Of a stretch of DNA of 64,000 nucleotides, positions 49,318 through 57,612 are shown piece after piece. The DNA comes from CAVVAL01 sp963742725 (GTDB taxonomy: Bacteria; Actinomycetota; Actinomycetes; Mycobacteriales; Cryptosporangiaceae), in NCBI GenBank assembly GCA_963742725.1, contig CAVUMX010000001.1, forward strand, positions 2,294,001-2,358,000. Reading direction: 5' to 3'. Position 1 is the first letter of the stretch. Each line of letters opens with the position of its first letter. A model generated the notes under the pieces. That model searched no databases. It was not told where the DNA came from and was given only the letters and a program-made list of their open reading frames with translations. A program made the position numbers and the translations under genes.

Positions 49318-50917
49318 CCGCGCCGCTCCGGGCCGGTTCGACCGCCGGCTCGGGGCTGCGCCGGCCCCGGATGAAGACGGTCGCCAGCACCGCCGCGACG
49401 AGCACGCCGACCGGCAACGCCAGGGACGGTCGCAGTGCCGCGACGAAGCCGTCCCGGAACGTCTCGGTGGCGACGCGGAACACCTCGGCCGGGACGTCGG
49501 GCAGCGTGGCGCCGCTCTGGCCCCGTCCGACCTGGAGGCCGTCGGCGGCGGCCCGGTCGAACGCGGACACGAAGCCGTCGCGGTACCGGTCCGGCACCTC
49601 GCCGGCGTGATCCACGGCGGACGCCCGCAGCTCGTCGCTGAGCCGCGCCTGGAGCAGGGCGCCCACGGCCGCGCTGGCGACGACGCCGCCGAGCTGGCGC
49701 GTGGTGTGCAGCACGCCGGACGCCGCCCCGGCCAGGTGGGGCGCCACGTCCCGCATCGCGAGCGTGGTCATCGGCGGGAAGACGAACCCCATGCCGACCC
49801 CGGCCAGGACCAGCCCGGGGAAGAACGTCCAGCGGTCGGCGTCGATCGAGGCGTGCCAGGCCACGTACCCGAGCCCGGCGGCGAACAGCGACAACCCCGT
49901 CATGAGGACGTACTTGCCGCCGATACGGTCCGTGAGCCTGCCGGCGGCCAGCGAGACGAAGATCGACGTGAACGCCATCGGCGCCACGGTGAACCCGGCC
50001 TCCATCGGCGAGAGCCCGAGCACCGACTGGAGATAGATCAGGAACGCGACGAACGTCCCGAGCAGCGCGAACTGCATCGAGCCGCTGACGAACAGCATCA
50101 GTGAGAAGTTCCGGTCACGCAGGGTCCGGAGCGGTACCAGCGGCTCGCCCGCCATCCGGTACTGGACGACGAAGAACACGGCGAGTAGCGCCAGCCCGGT
50201 ACCGATGAGCGCGGGGATCGTCACGAAGCCCCAGATCCGGCCCCAGTCGTGCTGCTCGCCCTCGATCAGGCCGAACGTGATCAGGAGCAGCGCGGATGTG
50301 ACCAGCACGGTGCCGACCAGGTCGAGCCGGTGCTGCCGGGCCGGACGCAGGGCGGGCACGACGATCGCGCCGAGCACCAGCGCCAGGACGCCGATCGGCA
50401 GGTTCACGAAGAAGATCCACTCCCAGCCCCAGTGGGAGACGATGACGCCGCCGAGGGCCGGTCCGGCAGCCGCGGCCACGCCGGCCATCGCGCTCCAGAC
50501 GCCGAACGGGGTGCCGCGCCGGTCCGGCGGGTAGATCTGAGTGAGGATCGAGAGCGTCTGCGGCATGAGCATCGCGGCGCCGATCCCCTGCGCGGCTCGG
50601 GCGGCGATCAGCTGTTCCGGCGTCCGCGACAGTCCACACGCGACGGAGGCGGCGGTGAACAGCGCGAGGCCGGCGAGGAACAGGCGCTTCGGCCCGTACA
50701 TGTCGCCGAGCCGTCCAGCGGTGATGAGCAGGACGGCGAACACCAGGACGTAGGCGTTGACCACCCACAGGATCTGGTCCAGGGAGGCGCCCAGCTCGTC
50801 GATCATCGACGGGATCGCCACGTTCACGATCGTCGTGTCCAGCAGGATCATGAAGAAACCGAGACACAGCGCGACGAGGACGATCGTGGGATTGCCCCGC
50901 AGCGCCGGCGTCTGCAT
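49310..50917 (-). CDS. DHA2-type MFS drug exporter (EmrB/QacA family)
   Basis: A 535-residue 14-helix proton antiporter from ATG 50917. Motifs: LDTTIVNVAIPSMIDELG (helix 1), WVVNAYVLVFAVLLITAGRL with GDMYGPKR (motif A) and GPALGGVIVSHWGWEWIFFV (motif C). The C-terminal end is basic (FIRGRRSPEP). It probably expels antibiotics or dyes. The divergent TetR, 87 bp away, is the natural regulator. Confidence 0.93.
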   Translation of the reverse strand: MQTPALRGNPTIVLVALCLGFFMILLDTTIVNVAIPSMIDELGASLDQILWVVNAYVLVFAVLLITAGRLGDMYGPKRLFLAGLALFTAASVACGLSRTPEQLIAARAAQGIGAAMLMPQTLSILTQIYPPDRRGTPFGVWSAMAGVAAAAGPALGGVIVSHWGWEWIFFVNLPIGVLALVLGAIVVPALRPARQHRLDLVGTVLVTSALLLITFGLIEGEQHDWGRIWGFVTIPALIGTGLALLAVFFVVQYRMAGEPLVPLRTLRDRNFSLMLFVSGSMQFALLGTFVAFLIYLQSVLGLSPMEAGFTVAPMAFTSIFVSLAAGRLTDRIGGKYVLMTGLSLFAAGLGYVAWHASIDADRWTFFPGLVLAGVGMGFVFPPMTTLAMRDVAPHLAGAASGVLHTTRQLGGVVASAAVGALLQARLSDELRASAVDHAGEVPDRYRDGFVSAFDRAAADGLQVGRGQSGATLPDVPAEVFRVATETFRDGFVAALRPSLALPVGVLVAAVLATVFIRGRRSPEPAVEPARSGAVR

Positions 50918-51004
50918 CCGTCGAGTCTGCCACTGGGGCGCGTTACGCGCCGTCGCGCCGGCCTCAACGTCTAGGGTCTGTGGTGAGTGTGACCGGGAGG
51001 GTGG

Positions 51005-51628
51005 ATGAGCCTGGCGGCCAGGGCTCCAGAGGCACGGCGGCAGTTGATACTCGACGCGGCGCGCGAGGTTCTGCGCGAACGCGGGTTCGCTGGCGCCCGG
51101 GTGACGGACATCGCGCGCCGGGCGGGCACCAGCGCCGGCCTGATCGTCTACCACTTCGGCTCGCTGTCGGCGCTCCTCGCCGAGGCGGTGACCAAGGTCG
51201 AGGAGGACTTCTACGCCAACCTGGAAGAGGCACTAGGCAGCGGCGCCAGCCCGGCCGCCAAGCTCCGCTACTGCGCCGTGTTCTCGGCCGAGGACGGGCG
51301 CGCGCTGGGCGACTGGGCACTGTGGCTGGAGATCTGGGTCCAGGCGCTGCGGGACGAGACCGCCCGCACCACCCGCGAACAGCTCGACCGCCGGCTCCGC
51401 GCCACGATCGCCGCCATCATCACCGAGGGGTCCGCCGACGGGAGCTTCACCTGTGCGGACCCCGAGGCCGCCGCCGCGAGGCTCGCGTCGCTCGTCGACG
51501 GCCTCGCCGTCCAGCTCGCCCTGGGGGACCCGGCGATGAGCTCGGCACGCATGATGGACTTGTGGCTGACCGCGGCCGCCCTCGAACTCGGGGTGGCCGT
51601 CGACATCTTCGACCGGGTGAACACGTGA
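51005..51628 (+). CDS. TetR-family regulator (BetI-like), divergent from the drug exporter
   Basis: A 207-residue regulator. The HTH is ARVTDIARRAGTSAGLIVYH. The ligand domain is TetR_C_6/BetI-like (ALGDWALWLEIWVQALRD). Its GTGA overlap with the next LacI gene makes a regulatory operon. The promoter of the MFS gene lies in the 87-bp gap to its left, so it probably represses the exporter. Confidence 0.9.
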   Translation: MSLAARAPEARRQLILDAAREVLRERGFAGARVTDIARRAGTSAGLIVYHFGSLSALLAEAVTKVEEDFYANLEEALGSGASPAAKLRYCAVFSAEDGRALGDWALWLEIWVQALRDETARTTREQLDRRLRATIAAIITEGSADGSFTCADPEAAAARLASLVDGLAVQLALGDPAMSSARMMDLWLTAAALELGVAVDIFDRVNT

Positions 51629-52632
51629 GTGATGAGACCAGGCGCTCCGGCGTCACGATCTACCAGGTCGCGAACCGGGCCGGCGTCTCGATCGCGACGG
51701 TGTCCCGCGTCCTGCGTGGCACCGCCCGCGTCTCGCCGGACACGCACCAGCGGGTGATCGAGGCGATCAAGGAGCTGCGGTACACCCCGAGCCGGCTCGG
51801 CCGCGCGCTCGCCGAACGCCGCCACGCCGCGAACGGCATCGTCTTCCCCGAACTGTTCGGCCCGTACTACTCGGAGGTGCTGCTCGGGTACGAGGACGCC
51901 GCCAGCGAGCTGAAGCGGTCCGTCCTCATCCTCTCGACGCACATGGGCGCCGCCGACCGGGAAACCGTCCTCGACCTGGCATCCCGCGTCGACGGGCTCG
52001 TCCTGTTCGACCAGACCGTCAGCGACGAGCTGATCGGCGAACTCGTCGAGCGGGGCCTGTCCGTCGTGCTCCTCGGCCGGGGCCCGGCCAGCGGCGCGGA
52101 CGCGGTCAGCGCCGACAACCTGAACAGCGCCCACGCCTTGGTCGATCACCTGCTCGAGCACGGCTACCAGCGGATCTCCGTCCTGACCAACCCGGACGCG
52201 GCGACCGACATCGCCGAACGTTGGGAGGGCATTGTCGCCGCGCTCGCCGAACGGGGCGCACCGCCGGCCACGATGGTGCAGTGCGAGATCGACGAGGAGT
52301 CCGCACGGGTCGCGAGCCTCAAACTGCTGTCCGGCCCCGACCGGCCCGAGGTCCTTGTCTGCGCGTGTGACTCGCTCGCCCTGGGCGCGCTGCTCGCCGC
52401 CGAGGAGCTCGGCATCAGCATCCCCGGCGAGCTCGCCCTCACGGGCTGGGACGACGTCATGGCGGCGAAGTACGTCCGGCCGGCGTTGACCACGATCCGC
52501 CAGCCCATGCGCGAGCTTGGCGCCAGGGCCGCCGCCGCGCTGGACGAGCGGATCACCGGCGCGCGCGTCACGCCGCTGCACGAGGTCCTGCCGACCGAGC
52601 TCGTCATCCGGGACAGCTGCGGCCCGCACTGA
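51625..52632 (+). CDS. LacI-family transcriptional regulator
   Basis: Encodes 335 residues from GTG 51625 inside the tetR stop. The N-terminal HTH is textbook (TIYQVANRAGVSIATVSRVL, then GTARVSP). The periplasmic-binding-like sugar domain follows: GIVFPELFGPYYSEVLLGY, DGLVLFDQTVSDELIGEL and LALTGWDDVMAAKYV. A sugar or nucleoside effector is expected, but no sugar transport genes are next to it. Coupling to a drug-exporter TetR is odd. Confidence 0.92.
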   Translation: MSDETRRSGVTIYQVANRAGVSIATVSRVLRGTARVSPDTHQRVIEAIKELRYTPSRLGRALAERRHAANGIVFPELFGPYYSEVLLGYEDAASELKRSVLILSTHMGAADRETVLDLASRVDGLVLFDQTVSDELIGELVERGLSVVLLGRGPASGADAVSADNLNSAHALVDHLLEHGYQRISVLTNPDAATDIAERWEGIVAALAERGAPPATMVQCEIDEESARVASLKLLSGPDRPEVLVCACDSLALGALLAAEELGISIPGELALTGWDDVMAAKYVRPALTTIRQPMRELGARAAAALDERITGARVTPLHEVLPTELVIRDSCGPH

Positions 52633-52709
52633 CCGGCGCGCCTCGCGCGACAAGACAGCGCTACGTGGAAGTCTGTGGATCCACTAGTTGACGCGAGGAG
52701 TGTTGCCCC

Positions 52710-53567
52710 GTGCTGCCCGAAGAGCGTCGCCTGCGGATCGTCGAATCGCTCGGTGCGCGGGGGCTGGTCCGCGTGGACGACCTCGTCGTCGAGCTGGACG
52801 TGTCGGCGGAGACGATCCGCCGCGACCTGATCGAGCTGGAACGGCGCGGCGAGCTGACCCGCGTGTACGGCGGCGCGACCCGGACCGGCGAGTCACCGAG
52901 CGCGCCCCAGCGTGACGTCGCCAACCCGGCCGCGAAGCGGGCGATCGCGCGGCTCGCGGCCGGACTCGTCAAGCCGCACCAGTCGATGATCTTCGACGTG
53001 GGGACGACGGTCACCGAGCTGGCCCGCGCCCTCCCGCTCGACCTGACCGGCCAGGCCCTGACCAACTCGCTCCACACCGCGCAGGAACTGGCCCGCCGCC
53101 CCAACCTCCAGCTCCACCTGGCCGGCGGCGAGGTGCGCACCGAGGACATGGCCTGCTCCGGACCGGAAACCGAGGAGTTCTTCGCCGGGTTCTTCGCCGA
53201 CGTGGCGTTCCTGTGCGCGGGCGGCGTCCACCCGCAGGCCGGCATCACCGACTTCTTCCCGCGCGAGATCGCCGTCCGTCGCCACATGCTCCAGCGCAGC
53301 CAGGAGCGGTACGTGCTCGCCGACTCCAGCAAGCTCGGCCGGGTGGCGCTGCGGCGGGTGTGCGAGGTCGCCGGGGTCACGGCGATCATCACGGACGGCG
53401 ACGCGCCCGCCGAAGCCGTCGACGCGCTGATCGGGCGGGGAGTCCAGGTCATGGTCGCGCCGCTCGGCGAGCCGGCGGCGGTCGAGTCGGCGCAGGAGCC
53501 CCTGCCCATCCCGGAGTCGCCGCTCCTCGACCTGGACGGACCGCCCCAGATCCGGCACAGCTCGTAG
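52710..53567 (+). CDS. DeoR/GlpR-family transcriptional regulator
   Basis: Encodes 285 residues from GTG 52710. The HTH is LPEERRLRIVESLGARGLVR with LDVSAETIRRDLIELERRG. The sugar-phosphate sensor domain includes IFDVGTTVTELARAL, LHLAGGEVR and CAGGVHPQAGITDFFP. The effector is probably a phosphorylated sugar. The C-terminus (DLDGPPQIRHSS) lies in a repeat that duplicates the region of the stop codon. No target genes lie beside it. Confidence 0.9.
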   Translation: MLPEERRLRIVESLGARGLVRVDDLVVELDVSAETIRRDLIELERRGELTRVYGGATRTGESPSAPQRDVANPAAKRAIARLAAGLVKPHQSMIFDVGTTVTELARALPLDLTGQALTNSLHTAQELARRPNLQLHLAGGEVRTEDMACSGPETEEFFAGFFADVAFLCAGGVHPQAGITDFFPREIAVRRHMLQRSQERYVLADSSKLGRVALRRVCEVAGVTAIITDGDAPAEAVDALIGRGVQVMVAPLGEPAAVESAQEPLPIPESPLLDLDGPPQIRHSS

Positions 53568-53609
53568 CGCGCGGACGGCCCGCCCCGGATCCGGCACAGC
53601 TCGTAGCGC
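53534..53609 (+). repeat. 37-bp tandem duplication spanning the DeoR stop codon
   Basis: 53534-53570 and 53573-53609 are 35/37 identical and spaced 39 bp apart, that is, 13 codons. The first copy encodes the end DGPPQIRHSS and the stop; the second would encode DGPPRIRHSS and another stop. The second copy is untranslated, as the first stop is used. Confidence 0.9.
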
Positions 53610-53622
53610 CTGAGCGCGGGCC

Positions 53623-54231
53623 TCAGCGCGGCGTGGCCTTGGCGCCGAAGAAGTCGCCGCCCTTGCGCTTGACGTCGTCGGTGCCCCAGCTCCGGGTACG
53701 CGGCACCTTCGCCATACGCGGCAGGTGCTTGGAGCAGTGGATGTACGCCTCCTCGACGGTCACCCAGACCCAGCGCTCCGGACGGCGTCCCGGGGTCGGG
53801 TCGACCGTCAGCGTGGGGAACGTCGCCCGCATGTCGCCGTCCTCGACGATCTGGGCTGAGCCGTTGACGTGCAGCCCGATGACGTCCTGGACGAGGTCGA
53901 GGATGAGGATGCCGACGTGCGGGTTCTCGTGGATGTTGCCGAGGCTGGCCATGACGCCGTTGCCCCGGTACTCCGGCCACGCCACGTTCTTGTCGTCGAG
54001 CACGTGGATGAAGCCGGGCGGGCCGGCGCGGAACGTGCTGTCGCACTCGCCGTTCCGGTCGGACGTGGCGACGAACATCATCTCCTGCCGGGCGGCGAAG
54101 TCCCGCATCTTGCCGTTGAGGTGGTCGAGCACCTGCTGGTCGTAGAAGCGGTCGGCGCGTTCGCGCGTGCCGTACGCCTCCTGGAGCTGGTGTTCGCCCT
54201 GCGAGCCGACTCCGCACGTGGCGACGTCCAC
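53623..54231 (-). CDS. Pyridoxamine-5'-phosphate-oxidase (PPOX) family protein
   Basis: Encodes 202 residues from GTG 54231, with GGAGGG upstream. Split-barrel flavin-binding pattern: MMFVATSDRNGECDSTFRAG and LDDKNVAWPEYRGNGVMASL, ending in VWVTVEEAYIHCSKHLPRMA. The last segment with the CSKH signature is typical of the FMN-binding PPOX group often linked to flavohaemoglobin or nitric-oxide genes. Divergent from the flavohaemoglobin gene. The reaction is unknown. Confidence 0.88.
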   Translation of the reverse strand: MDVATCGVGSQGEHQLQEAYGTRERADRFYDQQVLDHLNGKMRDFAARQEMMFVATSDRNGECDSTFRAGPPGFIHVLDDKNVAWPEYRGNGVMASLGNIHENPHVGILILDLVQDVIGLHVNGSAQIVEDGDMRATFPTLTVDPTPGRRPERWVWVTVEEAYIHCSKHLPRMAKVPRTRSWGTDDVKRKGGDFFGAKATPR

Positions 54232-54265
54232 GGATGTACCCCTCCAGACCACGCTCAGGTGTGGG

Positions 54266-54305
54266 CGTAAACGGCGTTTACGATGGCACATCTACCGGCC
54301 GGTAG
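54266..54305. promoter_or_regulatory. Two perfect palindromes in a divergent promoter
   Basis: CGTAAACG and CGTTTACG (54266-54282, one-base centre) and CTACCGGCCGGTAG (54292-54305) are both perfect palindromes, ten bases apart. They lie 35 bp ahead of the PPOX gene and about 240 bp ahead of the flavohaemoglobin gene. The first resembles a TetR- or LacI-type operator. The regulator is not identified; neither looks like the AT-rich site of NsrR. Confidence 0.6.
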
Positions 54306-54545
54306 GACAAGCTAACCCACCAAGCGCTGGGACGACGTTCCCGCGATCCGGGATTTCGCGCCCGATATGGGGCTTGTTGCGCCTGGTTGTCGGATCATTA
54401 CTCCCTGTTAAACGAATGAGTGTCTTAGAAGTTTTGCGGCACCAGGGTAGGTTCTCTTCGTCACCGTGGAGGGTGAGACGAACACAGATGGCGACCACTG
54501 CGCCGGGGCCGGGGAGCGGTGCCGAAGCGGCGGGACGAGGTTCTG

Positions 54546-55703
54546 ATGTCGAGCGACTCCCAGATACTGAAGGAAAGCCTGGCGCTGGTAGAGCCGGTGT
54601 ACGACAAGGTGACGGGGTACTTCTACGCGCGGCTCTTCGTCGAGAACCCGCACCTCCGCAACATGTTCCCCCTCGCCATGGACGCGCAGCGCGACCGGCT
54701 GTTCCGGGCGCTCGTGAACGTCGTCCAGGCCGTCGACCGGCCCGAGCAGGTCGTGCCGATGCTCCAGCAGCTGGCCCGTGACCACCGGAAGTTCCAGGTC
54801 GAGCCCGCGCACTACGACGCCGTCGGCCGCGCCCTGATCGGCGCGATCAAGGAGTACTCCTACGGCGAGTGGAACGAGGAGACCGAGGCGGCCTGGTGGC
54901 GGACGTACAGTATCGCCGCCCGGACGATGATCGACGCGGCCGCCGCCGAGACCGACAGCCCGCCGTTCTGGAACGGCGAGGTCACCAGCGTCGAGCTGCG
55001 CGCGCCGGACATCGCGATCCTGCACGTCCAGCCTGACCAGCCGTACCCCTACATGCCGGGCCAGTTCGCGTCGATCGAGTGCCCGCACGTCCCGCGCGTA
55101 TGGCGGCAGTACTCGATGGCCAACGCGCCCCGCCACGACGGGCGGTTGGAGTTCCACGTCCGGTCTCTCGGTGCGGGCTGGGTCAGCGGCGCGTTAGTCC
55201 GCAAGACGAAGGTCGGAGACATCCTCAAGCTCGGCCCGCCGATGGGCTCCATGACCATCGACCGGGACTCCAAGCGCGACGTCGTCTGCGTCGCCGGCGG
55301 CACGGGGCTCGCCCCGATGAAGGCGATCGTCGACGACATGCGCCGCTGGAACACCACGCGCAAGGTGCACCTGTTCTTCGGCGTCCGCAAGGCGAGCGGC
55401 CTCTACGACATGCCCGACCTTCAGGAGTTCGCCGGCCGGTACAGCTGGCTCACGGTCGTCACCGCGGTTTCGGAGGACTTCGACTACTCCGGCGAGAACG
55501 CCAACCTGCCGGACGTCATCGGGCGGAACGGCACCTGGTACACGCACGACGTGTACGCGGCGGGGTCGCCCGACATGATCCGGGCGACCGTCGCCAAGTT
55601 CAAGGAGCTGAAGGTGCCGGCGAAACGCATCCGCTACGACTCGTTCGGCGACCTCGACCGACCACCGTCCCACCGCCGCAACATCGACCGCTGGTCGCCT
55701 TAG
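54546..55703 (+). CDS. Flavohaemoglobin (globin plus FAD/NAD reductase)
   Basis: Encodes 385 residues from ATG 54546, with GAGG five bases before; GTG 54519 has poor spacing. Globin domain (1-140): VEPVYDKVTGYFYARLF, proximal His80 in LARDHRKFQV, and YSYGEWNEETEAAWW. Ferredoxin-reductase domain: PYMPGQFASIE, RQYSMANAP (FAD) and VCVAGGTGLAPM (NAD(P)H). Expected to detoxify nitric oxide with O2. A TTA codon occurs at codon 217. Promoter near AT-rich 54395-54430. Confidence 0.9.
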   Translation: MSSDSQILKESLALVEPVYDKVTGYFYARLFVENPHLRNMFPLAMDAQRDRLFRALVNVVQAVDRPEQVVPMLQQLARDHRKFQVEPAHYDAVGRALIGAIKEYSYGEWNEETEAAWWRTYSIAARTMIDAAAAETDSPPFWNGEVTSVELRAPDIAILHVQPDQPYPYMPGQFASIECPHVPRVWRQYSMANAPRHDGRLEFHVRSLGAGWVSGALVRKTKVGDILKLGPPMGSMTIDRDSKRDVVCVAGGTGLAPMKAIVDDMRRWNTTRKVHLFFGVRKASGLYDMPDLQEFAGRYSWLTVVTAVSEDFDYSGENANLPDVIGRNGTWYTHDVYAAGSPDMIRATVAKFKELKVPAKRIRYDSFGDLDRPPSHRRNIDRWSP

Positions 55704-55705
55704 CT

Positions 55706-55751
55706 TCTGGGCGATCTTTCTGTCGTCATAGCGCCAGAAAGATCGCCCAGA
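55706..55751. terminator. Long perfect hairpin between convergent genes
   Basis: A 17-bp perfect stem (55706-55722 with 55735-55751) around a 12-base loop begins three bases after the flavohaemoglobin stop and ends 11 bp before the stop of the minus-strand paaN-like gene. The A/T run CTTTCTG in the stem resembles that of the hairpin at 21949-21999. Bidirectional termination is likely. Confidence 0.8.
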
Positions 55752-55762
55752 CCGGTGTGGCA

Positions 55763-57433
55763 CTAGGCGTGGCGGCGGGACTGGACTATGCGGAATCGGC
55801 CCGCCACGTACGCGCCGTCGGTCAGCGCGGCGTTCGCGGCCGCGTTGGCGCCGGTGCCGTGGAAGTCCGAGAACGCGGCGGACTGGTTGACGTACACGCC
55901 GCCCGTGAGGTTGCACGAGAGCGCCACGCCGACGTCCTGGGCGGCCGACTCCATCGCGTCGAGGACGGCCTCGTCGGTCGAGTAGATCGACGCCGTGAGC
56001 GCGCCCTTCTGACCGACGACCGTCCGGAACAGGTCGATCGAGGCGGCCGTGGAGTCGGTGGCGACGGCGAACGACACCGGCCCGAAGCACTCCTCGCCGT
56101 ACGCCTGGGTGTCGCCCGGGCCGACGGCCACGATCGTCGGCGTACGGACCGTCGCCCCGGGGAACGCCGGGTGGTCGACGGGCCGCGACGCGAGTACGAC
56201 GTTGCCCTTCGCCGCCGCGCCGTCGATCCGGCCGAGCACGTCGCTGTTCACGACGGCACCGAGGATCTCGACCGCTCGCTTCTCCTCGCCCAGCAGCGCG
56301 TCGACGGCGCCGGCCAGGTCGCGGGTCACCTCGTCGAAGGACTTGTGCCCGCCGTCCGCGGTGATGCCGTCGCGGGGGATGAGCAGGTTCTGGGGCGCCG
56401 TGCACATCTGTCCGGTGTAGAGGGACAGCGAGAACGCGACGTTGTTCAGCATGCCGGTGTAGTCGTCGGTCGAGTCGATGACGATCGTGTTCACGCCGGC
56501 CTTCTCGGTGTAGACCTGCGCCTGCCGGGCGTTGCCCTCCAGCCAGTCGCCGAACGCGGTCGACCCGGTGAAGTCGATGATCTTCACCTCCGGACGGACG
56601 GCCAGCGCGGCGGCCAGCTTCTCGTCCGGGTTCTCGGCGACGAGCGTCACGAGGTTCGCGTCGAACCCGGCCTCGGCGAGGACGTCCCGCGCGATCGAGA
56701 CGGTGATGGCCAGCGGCAGCACGGCGCGCGGGTGCGGCTTGACGAGCACGGCGTTGCCGGTGGCGAGGCTGGCGAACAGGCCGGGGTAGCTGTTCCAGGT
56801 GGGGAACGTGTTGCAGCCGATGACGAGCGCGAGCCCGCGCGGTACGGCCGTGAACGTCTTGTCCATCACCAGCGGGCCGCGCTTGCCCTGCGGCTTCTCC
56901 CAGCGGGCCGTGGGGGCGTGGCGGGTCTGCTCGGCATACGCGTAGGCGACCGCTTCGAGCCCGCGGTCCTGGGCGTGCGGGCCGCCGGCCTGGAACGCCA
57001 TGCCGAACGCCTGCCCGCTGGTGTGCATGCAGGCGTGGGCGATCTCGACGCTGCGGGCGTGCAGCCGGTCGAGGATCTCCAGGGAGACCGCCGCGCGCAC
57101 CTCGGGACCGGCGTCGCGCCACGCGGTGAGCCCGGCCTGAGCGGCGGGGATGAGGTCGTCCACGGAGACGTGCGGGTAGCTGATGTTCAGTTCCAGCCCG
57201 AACGGCGACTGCTCCGTGCTGACGGAGCTGCCGTCGGCGCCGGGCTGCTCCAGGGGGAACGGCTTGCCGATATACGCATCGAACGCCTGCTGGCCTGCCT
57301 CGACGGCGCCTTCGGGCTGGGCCCTGATCGCCTCCGGGTACTGGCTGAAGTACTCGCGGCTGCGGATCGCCTCCAGGGCGCGGTCCAGCGTGGTCCGATG
57401 GCGCTCGACCAGGGCCTCGGCGGTGTTCGACAT
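55763..57433 (-). CDS. paaN: PaaN-like aldehyde dehydrogenase (phenylacetate pathway type)
   Basis: A 556-residue ALDH-fold protein of the actinobacterial PaaN group; it lacks the MaoC-type hydratase half of proteobacterial PaaN/PaaZ. Rossmann motif FTGSTAFG 288-295, catalytic Glu310 in YTEKAGVN and Cys344 in GQMCTAPQN are present. PaaN/PaaZ proteins act on the ring-opened oxepin-CoA product, so the expected substrate is an aldehyde. No other paa genes lie in the window, so its role here is uncertain. Confidence 0.85.
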   Translation of the reverse strand: MSNTAEALVERHRTTLDRALEAIRSREYFSQYPEAIRAQPEGAVEAGQQAFDAYIGKPFPLEQPGADGSSVSTEQSPFGLELNISYPHVSVDDLIPAAQAGLTAWRDAGPEVRAAVSLEILDRLHARSVEIAHACMHTSGQAFGMAFQAGGPHAQDRGLEAVAYAYAEQTRHAPTARWEKPQGKRGPLVMDKTFTAVPRGLALVIGCNTFPTWNSYPGLFASLATGNAVLVKPHPRAVLPLAITVSIARDVLAEAGFDANLVTLVAENPDEKLAAALAVRPEVKIIDFTGSTAFGDWLEGNARQAQVYTEKAGVNTIVIDSTDDYTGMLNNVAFSLSLYTGQMCTAPQNLLIPRDGITADGGHKSFDEVTRDLAGAVDALLGEEKRAVEILGAVVNSDVLGRIDGAAAKGNVVLASRPVDHPAFPGATVRTPTIVAVGPGDTQAYGEECFGPVSFAVATDSTAASIDLFRTVVGQKGALTASIYSTDEAVLDAMESAAQDVGVALSCNLTGGVYVNQSAAFSDFHGTGANAAANAALTDGAYVAGRFRIVQSRRHA

Positions 57434-57612
57434 GGCCGGATCAGCTCCTTGACTGTGTCAGTACGGTGCATAACAGCGTGCCAAGTGTCATACAAGCCGG
57501 GCGGGGCGCCTGGCGCAAGGCTCCCATACGGAGTTCGCCATAAGTCTTGTCAGACCGGGCCGGGTAGGGAGATATTCCCCGAGCTGACGCAAACTCCAAA
57601 CGGGGGGCCAAC

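Noticed and set aside
55763..57433. A phenylacetate degradation island around paaN
   Set aside because: None of the ring-oxygenase, ligase or isomerase genes are in the window.
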